From the NCBI RefSeq assembly GCF_005049235.1, contig NZ_SUMD01000003.1, positions 372,001 through 436,000 of the forward strand: 64,000 nucleotides of DNA. The letters run 5' to 3'. The translations under genes and the position numbers were made by a program. The DNA is from Rhodococcus oryzae (GTDB lineage: Bacteria; Actinomycetota; Actinomycetes; Mycobacteriales; Mycobacteriaceae). Shown in pieces: positions 1 to 8,597 of this stretch. Position 1 is the first letter of the stretch; each line of letters opens with the position of its first letter. The notes under the pieces were generated by a model. The model did not search any database. It was given only the letters and a program-made list of their open reading frames with translations, and had not been told where the DNA came from.

Positions 1-1034
1 TCGTGGTGATCGCCGACGGCGGTCCCGGCTTCTGCACCACCTCGCCGGCGGTGTTCGACTCGTTCCGGGCCGGCAACACCCAGGACGGCACCGGCATGAC
101 GCCGCTGTGCGTGAAGGTCAAGGACTTCAAGGCCGACTACCTGGACAACGGCCAGGCCGAGATGTTCACCTCCAACATCGAGTACCAGGCGGGCGATGAC
201 CTGGCGAACAACACCTGGCGCGAGGATCGGCTGCAGGTGAACCATCCCCTGCGGGTCGCGGGCGACCGGGTGTACCTGCAGGGCCACGGCTACGCGCCGA
301 CCTTCACCGTGACCTTCCCGAACGGGGAGACCCGGACCGAGACGCTGCAGTGGCGCCCCGACGACGCGACGACCTTCCTCTCCAGCGGGGCGATGCGGTT
401 CGACCCGCCCGGCGGGATGTACCCCGACTCCACCGAGCGCCGGAAGAACCAGATCGGCATCGAGGGCCTGTTCGCGCCGACCGCGCTGTTCCACGGCAAC
501 CTGCTGGCGTCGAGCTACCCGGCGATGACCGACCCGGCCGTCGCGATCGACATCTACAAGGGCGACACCGGGCTCGACACCGGCAACCCCCAGTCGCTGT
601 TCTCGCTCAGCAAGGAACTCGTCAACCAGGGCCGGATGGCCAAGCAGGACCGGGTCAACCTGCGGCCGGGCGAGAGCGCGACCCTGCCGGACGGCACCAA
701 GGTGCAGTTCGACGGGGCCAAGGAATTCGTCAACCTCCAGGTCTCGCACGACCCCGCGCAGCAGTGGGTGCTGGTGTTCGCGATCTCGATGATGGCGGGC
801 CTGCTGGTGTCGTTGCTGATCAAGCGGCGCCGGATCTGGGTGCGCGTGTACCCCGCCGATCCGGATGCCGACACGATGTCGGATACATTGGATCCGCATC
901 GACGACGTACCGTAGTAGAGCTGGGCGGGCTCGCCCGTACCGACCAGGCCGGTTGGGGCGACGAGTTCGACCGGCTGAGCAGCCGTCTGCTCGCGGATCT
1001 GAACACGAAGACCACCTCGGAGAACCGCGCCTGA
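1..1034 (+). CDS. resB: Cytochrome c biogenesis protein ResB, C-terminal part (5' end outside window)
   Basis: C-terminal 340-odd residues of a ResB/Ccs1-type protein; the reading frame is already open at base 1, so the true start lies upstream. ResB works with CcsB/CcsA in system II cytochrome c maturation, holding reduced apocytochrome and haem at the outer face of the membrane. The visible part is mostly the extracytoplasmic domain, followed by one membrane segment (around WVLVFAISMMAGLLVSLLIK, encoded near 767-825) and a basic cytoplasmic tail beginning RRRIWVRV. It is followed after 16 bases by ccsB on the same strand, the usual gene order. Identification is by order and family features; the N-terminal membrane segments cannot be checked here. 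Confidence 0.93.
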   Translation, partial: VVIADGGPGFCTTSPAVFDSFRAGNTQDGTGMTPLCVKVKDFKADYLDNGQAEMFTSNIEYQAGDDLANNTWREDRLQVNHPLRVAGDRVYLQGHGYAPTFTVTFPNGETRTETLQWRPDDATTFLSSGAMRFDPPGGMYPDSTERRKNQIGIEGLFAPTALFHGNLLASSYPAMTDPAVAIDIYKGDTGLDTGNPQSLFSLSKELVNQGRMAKQDRVNLRPGESATLPDGTKVQFDGAKEFVNLQVSHDPAQQWVLVFAISMMAGLLVSLLIKRRRIWVRVYPADPDADTMSDTLDPHRRRTVVELGGLARTDQAGWGDEFDRLSSRLLADLNTKTTSENRA

Positions 1035-1050
1035 GGCGCAGGAGAAAACC

Positions 1051-2034
1051 ATGCCGATCAACGAGACCATTGCCCAGTACAGCGACTGGGCGTTCGAGTC
1101 TGCGTTCGCGATCTACGTCCTGGCCTTCGTGCTGCTGATCGCGCAGTACGCGACAGCCCGGGCGAACGAGGTGCAGGCCCGCGAGGCGCGCGAGCTGGTG
1201 GCCGCGGGTGGCGTCACCGCGCCCGCGGCGCCGTCCGTGCCGGGCAAGGTGGTCGAGGCGCCGCGTAAGCCGTGGTCCGAGCGGCTCGGCAACATGGCAC
1301 TGTCGCTGCTGGTGGTGGGCGTCGCGCTGCACATCGGGTCGATCGTGCTCCGCGGCTTCGCGACCGACCGGTTCCCGCTCGGCAACATGTACGAGTTCGT
1401 CACGATGGCGACCGCGGCCGCGATGCTGATCGGGTTGGTGCTGCTGCGCAAGCAGACCTACCGCTCGCTCTGGGTGTTCGTGCTCGTCGTGGTGGTCCCG
1501 CTGATGTTCATGGCCGCGACCGTGCTCTACGCGGACGCTGCCCCGGTCGTGCCTGCGCTGCGGTCGTTCTGGCTGCCCATCCACGTCACCATCGTCGCCA
1601 CCGGCAGCGGCATCTTCCTGGTCTCCGGCGTCGCGAGCCTGATGTTCCTGCTCCGGATGCGGCAGCCGAAGGGCGAGGAGGGCGACGGCTTCTGGGGCAA
1701 GGTCGCCGAGCGACTGCCCGACGCGCAGACCCTCGACCGGCTGGCCTACAAGACCACGATCATCGCCTTCCCGCTGTTCGGTGCGGGCGTGATCCTCGGC
1801 GCCATCTGGGCGGAGGCGGCCTGGGGCAGGTTCTGGGGCTGGGATCCCAAGGAGACGGTGTCCTTCATCGCCTGGGTGATCTACGCCGCCTACCTGCACG
1901 CGCGGGCGACCTCCGGCTGGCGCGACACCAGGGCCGCGTGGATCAACATCGCCGGGTTCGTCGCGATGCTGTTCAACCTGTTCATCATCAACATGGTGGT
2001 CTCCGGCCTGCACTCCTACGCCGGTCTGAACTGA
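1051..2034 (+). CDS. ccsB: c-type cytochrome biogenesis protein CcsB (CcsA/ResC family)
   Basis: 327-residue polytopic membrane protein of the system II haem-handling family. It carries the tryptophan-rich signature WGWDPKETVSFIAWVIYAAY near its C-terminal third and conserved histidines such as the one in YLHAR, which in this family expose haem to the periplasmic side for ligation to apocytochrome CXXCH motifs. It forms the functional complex with the preceding resB product. The start ATG has a good ribosome site (AGGAG about 7 bases upstream), and the gene follows resB by 16 bases, so the two are probably one operon. Confidence 0.96.
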   Translation: MPINETIAQYSDWAFESAFAIYVLAFVLLIAQYATARANEVQAREARELVAAGGVTAPAAPSVPGKVVEAPRKPWSERLGNMALSLLVVGVALHIGSIVLRGFATDRFPLGNMYEFVTMATAAAMLIGLVLLRKQTYRSLWVFVLVVVVPLMFMAATVLYADAAPVVPALRSFWLPIHVTIVATGSGIFLVSGVASLMFLLRMRQPKGEEGDGFWGKVAERLPDAQTLDRLAYKTTIIAFPLFGAGVILGAIWAEAAWGRFWGWDPKETVSFIAWVIYAAYLHARATSGWRDTRAAWINIAGFVAMLFNLFIINMVVSGLHSYAGLN

Positions 2035-2136
2035 TTCTCCGATAGGAACCAGACCGCGCGGCCTGCTATTGTCCAGCGCGGACTCGGCGCTGGGGCGAGT
2101 TCTGGGGGAAGTGTCAGCAACAGGGGGAGTGCCGCC

Positions 2137-3246
2137 GTGGCGCAGAACAACGTCGGTTCGTGGGAGTCCGTGAGTCCGGAGGCGGCAGAGCCGTCTGGCC
2201 CGTCCGCGCCATCCGCGCCTGCCCGTCCCGTCCAGGTGCCGGATCCGTTCGCGCAGGCCGGGCACGCGGCCGCGCAGCAGGCACCCGAGAGACACCACGT
2301 CGTCTCGGCCCGTGACCTGTCGACGTCGCTGCTGCTCAAGCAGGTCAAGCCGGCCCCGACCGGGGGGTGGCGCAGGGCGCTCTACCAGCTGTCGGGCCGG
2401 TACATCAACGTCGGCAACAGCGCCAAGGAGCAGCGCCGCCTGGAGCTGACCAAGCAGGTCAACCAGCCGCTGCAGGGCTGCTACAAAATCGCGCTGCTCA
2501 GCCTCAAGGGCGGCGTCGGCAAGACCACGACGACCGCGACGCTCGGTTCCACCTTCTCCTCGCTGCGCGGCGACCGGGTCATCGCGGTCGACGCGAACCC
2601 GGACCGCGGCACCCTGAGCCAGAAGATCCCGCTCGAGACGCCCGCGACCGTGCGCAACCTGCTGCGCGACGCCGACAGCATCGAGAAGTACAGCGACGTC
2701 CGCGGGTACACCTCGCAGAGCGGGCATCGCCTCGAGGTGCTCGCCTCGGACAGTGACCCGGCCGTCTCCGAGGCATTCAGCGCCGAGGACTACTCGACGA
2801 CCATCGACATGCTCGAGAAGTTCTACTCGATCGTGCTGACCGATTGCGGCACCGGACTCATGCACTCGGCGATGCAGACCATCCTCCAGGAGGCCGACTC
2901 ACTGGTCGTGGTGAGCTCGGGTTCCGTCGACGGTGCCCGCAGCGCGTCGGCGACGCTGGACTGGCTCGACGCGCACGGCTACGCGGATCTGGTGAGCAAG
3001 TCGGTGGCGGTGGTCAACGCCGTTCGCCCGCGGTCGGGCAAGGTGGACCTCGCGAAGGTCGTCGAGCACTTCGAGCAGCGCTGCCGGGCGGTTCGCCTGA
3101 TCCCGTTCGACCCGCACCTGGAGGAGGGGGCCGAGATCGACCTCGACCGGCTCCGCCCGCAGACCAGGAACGCCCTGCTCGAGCTGGCCGCAGCGGTTGC
3201 CGCGGACTTCCCGATGTCGAGTTTCGCGATGCAAGATCGGCTCTGA
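2137..3246 (+). CDS. MinD/ParA-like P-loop ATPase, EspI/Rv0530-like
   Basis: 369-residue protein with a proline/alanine-rich, low-complexity N-terminal 60 residues and a ParA/MinD ATPase domain: deviant Walker A LKGGVGKTTTTATL near residue 125, then VIAVDANPDRGTLSQ as the switch I region. The GTG start is supported by GGGGGAG 7 bases upstream. Related actinobacterial proteins with a Pro-rich leader and a MinD-like domain occur next to the ccs genes (Rv0530 in M. tuberculosis, from memory) and in type VII secretion loci (EspI-like). No ESX genes are nearby, so a secretion role is not supported here. Specific function unknown; probably a membrane- or DNA-associated positioning ATPase. Confidence 0.85.
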   Translation: MAQNNVGSWESVSPEAAEPSGPSAPSAPARPVQVPDPFAQAGHAAAQQAPERHHVVSARDLSTSLLLKQVKPAPTGGWRRALYQLSGRYINVGNSAKEQRRLELTKQVNQPLQGCYKIALLSLKGGVGKTTTTATLGSTFSSLRGDRVIAVDANPDRGTLSQKIPLETPATVRNLLRDADSIEKYSDVRGYTSQSGHRLEVLASDSDPAVSEAFSAEDYSTTIDMLEKFYSIVLTDCGTGLMHSAMQTILQEADSLVVVSSGSVDGARSASATLDWLDAHGYADLVSKSVAVVNAVRPRSGKVDLAKVVEHFEQRCRAVRLIPFDPHLEEGAEIDLDRLRPQTRNALLELAAAVAADFPMSSFAMQDRL

Positions 3247-3284
3247 CGCAAGCGATTTGCTCGTGATCGGACCGTGAGCATCGC

Positions 3285-3306
3285 GTGACCTGACCCTGAA
3301 GGTCAC
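3285..3306 (+). terminator. Weak inverted repeat after the ParA-like gene
   Basis: GTGACCT and AGGTCAC form a 7-bp perfect stem around an 8-base loop, 38 bases after the stop codon of the ATPase gene and about 90 bases before the next gene on the same strand. No T-run follows. It could be a weak terminator or an operator for the downstream gene. Confidence 0.4.
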
Positions 3307-3395
3307 CCTCAGCGTTCGCGCAACGTCACCCAACTGTGGCGGACTTGTGACCCCGTGTTCGCTGCGATAACGGGCTTCGGGCGGATGATCGGAAC

Positions 3396-5045
3396 ATGCG
3401 CGCGGTCCGGCACAAGCTTCGGATGTGGAACGGCATTGCCTTGGCCACGGCACTCTCCCTTGCGGTCGGGGTGGTCAGCGGGTTCTTCGATGAGCCCAAG
3501 ACCGACCCCGAATCCGTGGTCGAGCGCTTCGCCGCGGCCCTCACCGAGGGTGACATCGGCGAGGCCGCCGAGCTGACCTCGTACCCGGCGGCGGCCGAGG
3601 CGGCCATCACCCAAGCCTTCGACGGTCTGCACGCCGAGAAGGCCACGTTCGACGTCAACCAGTACATCCCGCTCGGCGACGACGCAGGGATCTTCAACGC
3701 GACCGCGGACTGGAGCTTCGGCGACGGAAAGAACTGGCAGTACAACATCGATGGCCGCGTCAGGAAGCTCAGCATCGGCTGGCGGGTCTCGTGGCAACCG
3801 CAGACCCTCGCGCCGGGTCTGGGCCAGGGCCGGACCCTGCGCTACGACCGCACGGACGCCGCGCCCCCGCGGGTGTTCGACATCGCGGGGAATCTGATGA
3901 TGACCGAGCAGCGCATCAACACGGTCACCCTCGACCCCGGTGCCATGCCGGACCCTGTGCTCAGCACGAACAGGCTGGCCAAGGTCATCGAGCCGGTCGC
4001 GCCGCTCATCACCGGGCCCACGTTGATGCAGGAACTGGCCGCGACGCCGGGCCAGCGGATCACCGCGGTGAGCCTGCGCGACGACGACTTCGCGGTGCTC
4101 GAGGACGACCTGCGGGCCGTCCCCGGCGTCGTTATCGATCAGCGACTCAAGCTGATCAGCAACGACCGCCGGGTCTCGGGGCCGATGGTCGACGCCATGC
4201 GCAACGTCTGGCAGCTCAACCGAGATGCGACGGCGGGCTGGGCGGTGCACGCGGTCGACCCCGACGGCACGCTGATCCGGCAGACCGGATTCCAGGGGCC
4301 GCCCGGGCCCGACATCCGGTCCACCCTCGACCCGCGGGTGCAGCTGGCCGCGGAAGAGGCGGTGGTCAGCGTCGGCACGCCCGCCGTCATCGTGATGATG
4401 CAGCCCTCCACCGGCGCGGTGCTGGCGGTCACCCAGAACAACCAGGCCGCGGAGATGGGGCCGGTGGCGTTCACCGGGCAGTTCCCGGCCGGATCGACCC
4501 TCGACCTGGTCGGCGCCGCGGCCACCGCGCAGAACACCGACATCCAGCAGGCCGCCCGCCAGCTCGGCCTCGGCATGGACTACGAGATGCCCGGCCTCGA
4601 ACAGCGGACCGACGACCTCGACGGGAAGGGCGCCAACCTCATGCGGACGGCGTCGGGACCCGACACGGACAAGCAGGTGAAGGTCAGCCCCCTCGGGATG
4701 ACCCTCGTCGCGGCCTCGGTCGCCCGCGGATCGACCGCGGTGCCGGTGATCGCCGCAGGTCAGCCGGCCACCACCGACGAGTCGCCCGCACCGATGCCAC
4801 GGGAGGTGAACGACCGGCTGCGCACGATGATGTGGGAGAACGTGCACCGCGGGCCCGCCTCGATGCTGGCTGATCAAGGCGACCTCATCGGGATGACCGG
4901 CTCGTTCGAGGACGACCGGTGGTTCTACGGGTCGAAGGGCGATCTGGCGTTCGCGGTCTTCGTCAAGGACGCGGACGGCTCGGACCAGGCCGTGAAGATG
5001 ACAAGCAAGCTGTTCAAGGAGATGGCGAAGCCGCCGACTCCCTGA
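3396..5045 (+). CDS. Penicillin-binding-protein homologue with NTF2-like domain and degenerate transpeptidase motifs
   Basis: 549 residues laid out like a class B PBP of the PBP2a/Rv2864c type: one N-terminal membrane anchor (about residues 11-31), MecA_N/NTF2-like domain (about 33-140), PBP dimerisation region (about 150-280) and transpeptidase domain (about 300-545, recognisable from RSTLDPRVQLAAEEAV and MMQPSTGAVLAVTQNN). The active-site motifs have changed: SxxK reads S367-T-L-D370, the SxN position reads A-Q-N (378-380), and KTG reads M500-T-G. The nucleophile serine is kept but both catalytic lysines are gone, so it should not acylate beta-lactams or cross-link peptides. No lipobox cysteine is seen. 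Likely a structural or regulatory pseudo-transpeptidase in the cell envelope. Confidence 0.85.
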   Translation: MRAVRHKLRMWNGIALATALSLAVGVVSGFFDEPKTDPESVVERFAAALTEGDIGEAAELTSYPAAAEAAITQAFDGLHAEKATFDVNQYIPLGDDAGIFNATADWSFGDGKNWQYNIDGRVRKLSIGWRVSWQPQTLAPGLGQGRTLRYDRTDAAPPRVFDIAGNLMMTEQRINTVTLDPGAMPDPVLSTNRLAKVIEPVAPLITGPTLMQELAATPGQRITAVSLRDDDFAVLEDDLRAVPGVVIDQRLKLISNDRRVSGPMVDAMRNVWQLNRDATAGWAVHAVDPDGTLIRQTGFQGPPGPDIRSTLDPRVQLAAEEAVVSVGTPAVIVMMQPSTGAVLAVTQNNQAAEMGPVAFTGQFPAGSTLDLVGAAATAQNTDIQQAARQLGLGMDYEMPGLEQRTDDLDGKGANLMRTASGPDTDKQVKVSPLGMTLVAASVARGSTAVPVIAAGQPATTDESPAPMPREVNDRLRTMMWENVHRGPASMLADQGDLIGMTGSFEDDRWFYGSKGDLAFAVFVKDADGSDQAVKMTSKLFKEMAKPPTP

Positions 5046-5060
5046 TCACTGGCGTCCCGT

Positions 5061-5264
5061 TCACTCCTTGGGGTCGACCGGGCCGCTCTCGGGGTTCTCG
5101 CCCGTGGTGGGGTGGGCCCGACGGTTCATCCGCCACAAGAATTCCGGGTCGTCGTCCGGACCGAGAACACGTCCCGCGGGCGGCGCGGAGGTGTCGGGGC
5201 CGAAGGCCTTCCACAACAGCACCGCCAGTATCACCAGCGCTATCAGCGTCACCAGATAGATCAC
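5061..5264 (-). CDS. Small single-pass membrane protein
   Basis: 67-residue protein starting at GTG (VIYLVTLIAL...), chosen because AAGGAGG stands 6 bases upstream; the longer reading frame has no such site. One N-terminal membrane helix (residues 2-20) is followed by a short hydrophilic, proline- and acid-rich tail ending VDPKE. The gene converges on the PBP-like gene, with stop codons 15 bases apart. Function unknown. Confidence 0.75.
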   Translation of the reverse strand: MIYLVTLIALVILAVLLWKAFGPDTSAPPAGRVLGPDDDPEFLWRMNRRAHPTTGENPESGPVDPKE

Positions 5265-5325
5265 GACGCACCTCCTTGATTCGAGCGTAGCCGCGTCACG
5301 GCGCGGCGGCACCATTGTCGGAACA

Positions 5326-5386
5326 CACGAACGGGCGGTCTTCGGGCAGGTCTGTCGACCGATGCTCCGATGACCGCCCGTTCGTG
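5326..5386 (-). terminator. Hairpin downstream of the thiolase gene
   Basis: Perfect 15-bp inverted repeat (arms 5326-5340 and 5372-5386) with a 31-base loop, 15 bases after the thiolase stop codon on the minus strand and before the small membrane protein gene. GC-rich stem without a clear T-run, as is usual for terminators in this group. Confidence 0.6.
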
Positions 5387-5400
5387 ACAGGCGTGTGATG

Positions 5401-6606
5401 TCAGGCCGAGACGATCACCGAGGAGCCGTGGCCGAACAGGCCCTGGTTCGCAGTGATGCCGATGCGGGCGCCCTCGACCTGACGGCCCTCCGCCTGTCCG
5501 CGCAGCTGCCAGGTGAGCTCGCAGACCTGCGCCAGCGCCTGGGCGGGCACGGCCTCGCCGAAGCATGCCAGGCCGCCAGACGGGTTGACCGGGATCCGGC
5601 CGCCGATGGTGGTCTCGCCCGCGCGCAGCAGGTGCTCGGCCTCGCCGCGCTTGCACAGCGCGAGGTCCTCGATCCAGTCCAGCTCGACCGAGGTGGCCAG
5701 GTCGTAGACCTCGGCGACGTCGACGTCCTCCGGCGAGATGCCGGCCTCCTCGTACGCCGCGTAGCCGATCGACTCCTTGAAGGTCCGCTCCGGGGCGGGC
5801 ACCGCGGAGGCCGAGTCGGTGGAGAAGTTCGGCATGTCCATGATGGTCTGCGGGAACGTCGGCGTGACGGTCGAGATCGCCTTGATCCGAACCGGTTCCG
5901 CGATGCCCATCTTGCGGGCGTACTCCATCGAGGTGAGAATGATCGCCGCGCCGCCGTCGGAGGTCGCGCAGATGTCCAGCAGGTGCAGGGGGTTGGACAC
6001 CACGGGGGAGGCCAGCACGTCGGCCGCCGTGACCTCCTTGCGGTACCGGGCGTTCGGGTTGTTCAGGCCGTGCTTGGCGTTCTTGACCTTGACCGCGGCG
6101 AAGTCCTCCGCAGTCGCACCGTAGAGGTCGATGCGGCGGCGCGCGTTGAGCGCGAAGTACGCCGGGTTGGTCATGCCCATCAGGCGGAACCGCAGCCAGT
6201 CCGGGTCGTCCCAGCGCTCGCCTGCGACCGGGGCCAGGAAGCCCTTCGGGGTGGTGTCGGCCCCGACGACGAGGGCGACCTCGCTCAGGCCGGCGAGGAT
6301 CCGCGCGCGGGCGGTGTCCAGGGCCTGGGCGCCGGTGGCGCACGCCGCGTACGAGGTGGCGACGCGGGCGCCGTTCCAGCCAAGGGCCTGGGCGAAGGTG
6401 GCGCCCGCGACGTATCCGCCATAGCCATTGCGGACAGTCTCGCCGCCGACGATGAAGTCGACGTCCTTCCAGTTCACGCCGGAGTCGGCGAGGGCGGCAC
6501 GGGCCGCAGCGACGCCATACTTGACGAACGACTGGCCCCACTTGCCCCAGGGGTGCATCCCCACGCCGAGGATCGCGACGTCGTTGTTGGATCCTGCGCC
6601 GCTCAT
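5401..6606 (-). CDS. Thiolase-fold lipid-transfer protein (Ltp/SCP2-thiolase type)
   Basis: 401-residue thiolase superfamily protein of the actinobacterial lipid-transfer (Ltp) branch. The nucleophile cysteine lies in SYAACATGAQAL (Cys89). The usual GHP near the C terminus is replaced by GEA (GLACFGEAVPAQ), and the end reads NQGLFGHGSSVIV, so the general base differs from biosynthetic thiolases; Ltp proteins often catalyse retro-aldol or thiolytic steps in steroid side-chain breakdown with a DUF35 partner. Its start overlaps the DUF35 stop by 4 bases (ATGA), strongly suggesting a two-protein complex. The upstream KstR box points to cholesterol catabolism. Resembles the Rv3521-Rv3523 group (from memory); exact substrate unknown. 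Confidence 0.88.
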   Translation of the reverse strand: MSGAGSNNDVAILGVGMHPWGKWGQSFVKYGVAAARAALADSGVNWKDVDFIVGGETVRNGYGGYVAGATFAQALGWNGARVATSYAACATGAQALDTARARILAGLSEVALVVGADTTPKGFLAPVAGERWDDPDWLRFRLMGMTNPAYFALNARRRIDLYGATAEDFAAVKVKNAKHGLNNPNARYRKEVTAADVLASPVVSNPLHLLDICATSDGGAAIILTSMEYARKMGIAEPVRIKAISTVTPTFPQTIMDMPNFSTDSASAVPAPERTFKESIGYAAYEEAGISPEDVDVAEVYDLATSVELDWIEDLALCKRGEAEHLLRAGETTIGGRIPVNPSGGLACFGEAVPAQALAQVCELTWQLRGQAEGRQVEGARIGITANQGLFGHGSSVIVSA

Positions 6607-7085
6607 GCCTGTGCTCCGTTCGGGTTCGTGTCGGTGGTGGTCGGCTTCCAGCGCCAGATGGTGCGCACGCCGGTCTCGTCCGTGTAGAGCGGCTCGACGA
6701 CCAACTCGACGTCGTCGCCGACCTTCAGGTCGTCGACGCCGAACCCGTCGGCCACCTGTCCGAGCACGACGAGGCCCTCCGGCAGCTCGACCGCGGCTAG
6801 TGCGAACGGCACGTACGGGTCGGTGGCCGGGATGTACGGGGCGGGCGGCTGGTACTGGGCGTCGGTGTACGACCACACCTTGCCGTGGCGGGAGAGCTCG
6901 ACGTCCTCGAACTCCTCGCCCGAGCAGGCCGGGTTCTTGCAGAAGGTGGTCTCCCGCGGGAACGAGATCGTGCCGCACGACTGGCACGAGGTGCCGATCA
7001 GGGCCGGTGCCGGGCCGGTGGTGAACCAGCCCGCTACTGCTGGTGTGACGCTGTCGCCGGCGGCCTGTGTGGCGGTGTCGCTCAT
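6603..7085 (-). CDS. DUF35 Zn-ribbon/OB-fold protein, partner of the thiolase
   Basis: 160 residues: a rubredoxin-like zinc ribbon with paired cysteines (SCQSC...FCKNPAC) near residues 38-58, then an OB-fold (from about VWSYTDAQY to VEPLYTDETG). DUF35 proteins bind and activate thiolase-fold enzymes such as Ltp2 or act as the hydratase partner's C-terminal domain in steroid catabolism. It is translationally coupled to the thiolase gene (4-base overlap). The ATG at 7085 has GAGG 7 bases upstream. A KstR-type operator lies 56 bases before the start. Confidence 0.88.
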   Translation of the reverse strand: MSDTATQAAGDSVTPAVAGWFTTGPAPALIGTSCQSCGTISFPRETTFCKNPACSGEEFEDVELSRHGKVWSYTDAQYQPPAPYIPATDPYVPFALAAVELPEGLVVLGQVADGFGVDDLKVGDDVELVVEPLYTDETGVRTIWRWKPTTTDTNPNGAQA

Positions 7086-7140
7086 GCAAACCTCATCTGC
7101 TGTCGAGCCTGATCGGACGGTCGGGGCCGGTGCCCCGAAG

Positions 7141-7154
7141 TAGAACGTGTTGCA
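7141..7154. promoter_or_regulatory. KstR-type operator
   Basis: TAGAACGTGTTGCA fits the KstR consensus TnnAACnnGTTnnA at all fixed positions. KstR is the TetR-family repressor of cholesterol catabolism in mycobacteria and rhodococci. The site sits between the divergent DUF35-thiolase operon (56 bases away) and the LigD-type polymerase gene (75 bases away); by content, the thiolase operon is the likely target. Confidence 0.7.
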
Positions 7155-7228
7155 GTATCGCACGGGATCGGCGATGTCGAGGGCGAGATCCCGCCCAGCG
7201 GGCGTCCGATCCGGATACGTTGTGAACC

Positions 7229-8194
7229 ATGGCTGCCGGCAAGGGCGGGAGTCCGGCCGTCGAGATCGAGGTCGACGGCCGGTTGGTGCGTGTCTCGAAC
7301 CCGGATCGCGTCTATTTTCCCGCAACCGGAGCGACAAAGCTCGACCTCGTCGAGTACTACCTGTCCGTCGGCGACGGCATCGTGCGCGCGCTCTACGAGC
7401 GGCCGTGCATGCTGCACCGGTTCCCCGAGGGACTGGCGGGGGAGAAGGTGCACCAGAAGCGGATCCCCCGCGGCGCGCCGCCCTGGCTGGAGACGGTCCG
7501 CCTGCATTTCCCGCGCTACGACAGGTACGCCGACGAGCTGTGCGTCACCGAACTGGCAGCCGTTGCCTGGGCGGTGCAGATGAGCACGGTCGAGTTCCAT
7601 CCCTGGAACAGCCGTCGCGCTGACACCGAGAAGCCCGACGAATGGCGGATCGACCTGGATCCTATGCCGGAGTGCGACTTCGGCAGGGTGCGTCGGGTCG
7701 CGGCCGTCGTCCATGAGGTGCTCGACGAGATCGGCGCGACCGGATGGCCGAAGACGTCCGGCGGGCGCGGCCTGCACGTCTACGTCCGGATCACGCCGGA
7801 GCACGATTTCGGCGACGTCCGGCTGGCGGCGCTGGCGTTCGCGCGGGAGGTCGAGCGGCGCGCGCCGGAGGAGGTGACCACCACCTGGTGGCGCAAGGAT
7901 CGGGACCCGGCAGCGCTGTTCGTCGACTACAACCAGAACGCCCGCGACCACACGATGGCCGCGGCCTACTCGGTGCGCGGTGTCCCGGACGCGCGGGTGT
8001 CGGCGCCGCTGCGCTGGGACGAGGTCGACGATGCGCGGCCCGAGGACTTCACGATCGGCACGATGCCCGCTCGATTCGCCGAGCTCGGCGACCTGCACAA
8101 GGGGATCGACGACGCGACGTTCGACATCGCGCCGCTGCTCGAGTGGGCCGAGCGCGATGCGCGCGAGGGCGCGGCCGTGCCGCCGGAACCCTAG
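7229..8194 (+). CDS. Stand-alone LigD-type polymerase/primase (archaeo-eukaryotic primase fold)
   Basis: 321-residue protein matching the polymerase domain of LigD without ligase or nuclease domains. Landmarks: DRVYFP near the N terminus, IDLDPMPECDF with the metal-binding aspartates, KTSGGRGLHVYVRI, and VDYNQNARDHT, where the aspartate completes the metal site. These enzymes add ribo- or deoxyribonucleotides at broken ends or gaps; mycobacteria carry several such free-standing PolD proteins (Rv3730c, Rv0269c types, from memory) that may act in base-excision or end-joining repair. No ku or ligase gene is adjacent. It is divergent from the DUF35-thiolase operon. Confidence 0.9.
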   Translation: MAAGKGGSPAVEIEVDGRLVRVSNPDRVYFPATGATKLDLVEYYLSVGDGIVRALYERPCMLHRFPEGLAGEKVHQKRIPRGAPPWLETVRLHFPRYDRYADELCVTELAAVAWAVQMSTVEFHPWNSRRADTEKPDEWRIDLDPMPECDFGRVRRVAAVVHEVLDEIGATGWPKTSGGRGLHVYVRITPEHDFGDVRLAALAFAREVERRAPEEVTTTWWRKDRDPAALFVDYNQNARDHTMAAAYSVRGVPDARVSAPLRWDEVDDARPEDFTIGTMPARFAELGDLHKGIDDATFDIAPLLEWAERDAREGAAVPPEP

Positions 8195-8222
8195 CGGACG
8201 TGAGGCGGCGGGCCGGGCTCGG

Positions 8223-8435
8223 TCAGCGGATGGTGGCCTCGGTGGTCAGCGACTGCAGCAGCTCCATCACCTCGGACTCGCGGAATCGGCGGTGACCGCC
8301 GGGGGTGCGCAGGGAGCCGAGGCGTCCGGCGTGAGCCCATCGGGTGACCGTCTTCGGGTCGACGTGGAACAGGGCGGCAACCTGACCTGGGGTCAGCAGC
8401 GATTCCTGGGCGGCGCGGAACGACGGGGCGCTCAT
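8223..8435 (-). CDS. bldC: BldC-like MerR-type HTH regulator
   Basis: 70-residue protein consisting of a single MerR/excisionase-like winged HTH: LTPGQVAALFHVDPKTVTRW followed by the wing LGSLRTPGGHRRF. This is the BldC pattern, a short DNA-binding protein that coats direct repeats and controls developmental or growth-phase genes in actinobacteria. The ATG at 8435 is supported by GGAGG 7 bases upstream; a longer in-frame extension exists but lacks that site. It stands alone between oppositely oriented genes. Confidence 0.87.
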   Translation of the reverse strand: MSAPSFRAAQESLLTPGQVAALFHVDPKTVTRWAHAGRLGSLRTPGGHRRFRESEVMELLQSLTTEATIR

Positions 8436-8597
8436 CGAGAATCCTCCATGCGCTTGTGCGGTACGAACGTGCGGACATCCTGGCACCCGGTGCCCCGGGT
8501 ACTCGAACAATCCCGATTTGGTAAAGCGGAGGTAATTCGCAAATCGGATAAGTCCGGCACCCGGGGTCGGTGATCGGCGGGTCGGTAACCTGGGAGG

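Noticed and set aside
820-2865. 681-codon open frame on the minus strand
   Set aside because: Shadow of resB, ccsB and the ParA-like gene, which have clear family motifs.
7229-8194. Full NHEJ ligase LigD
   Set aside because: Only the polymerase domain is present; no ligase or nuclease domain and no ku gene in the neighbourhood.
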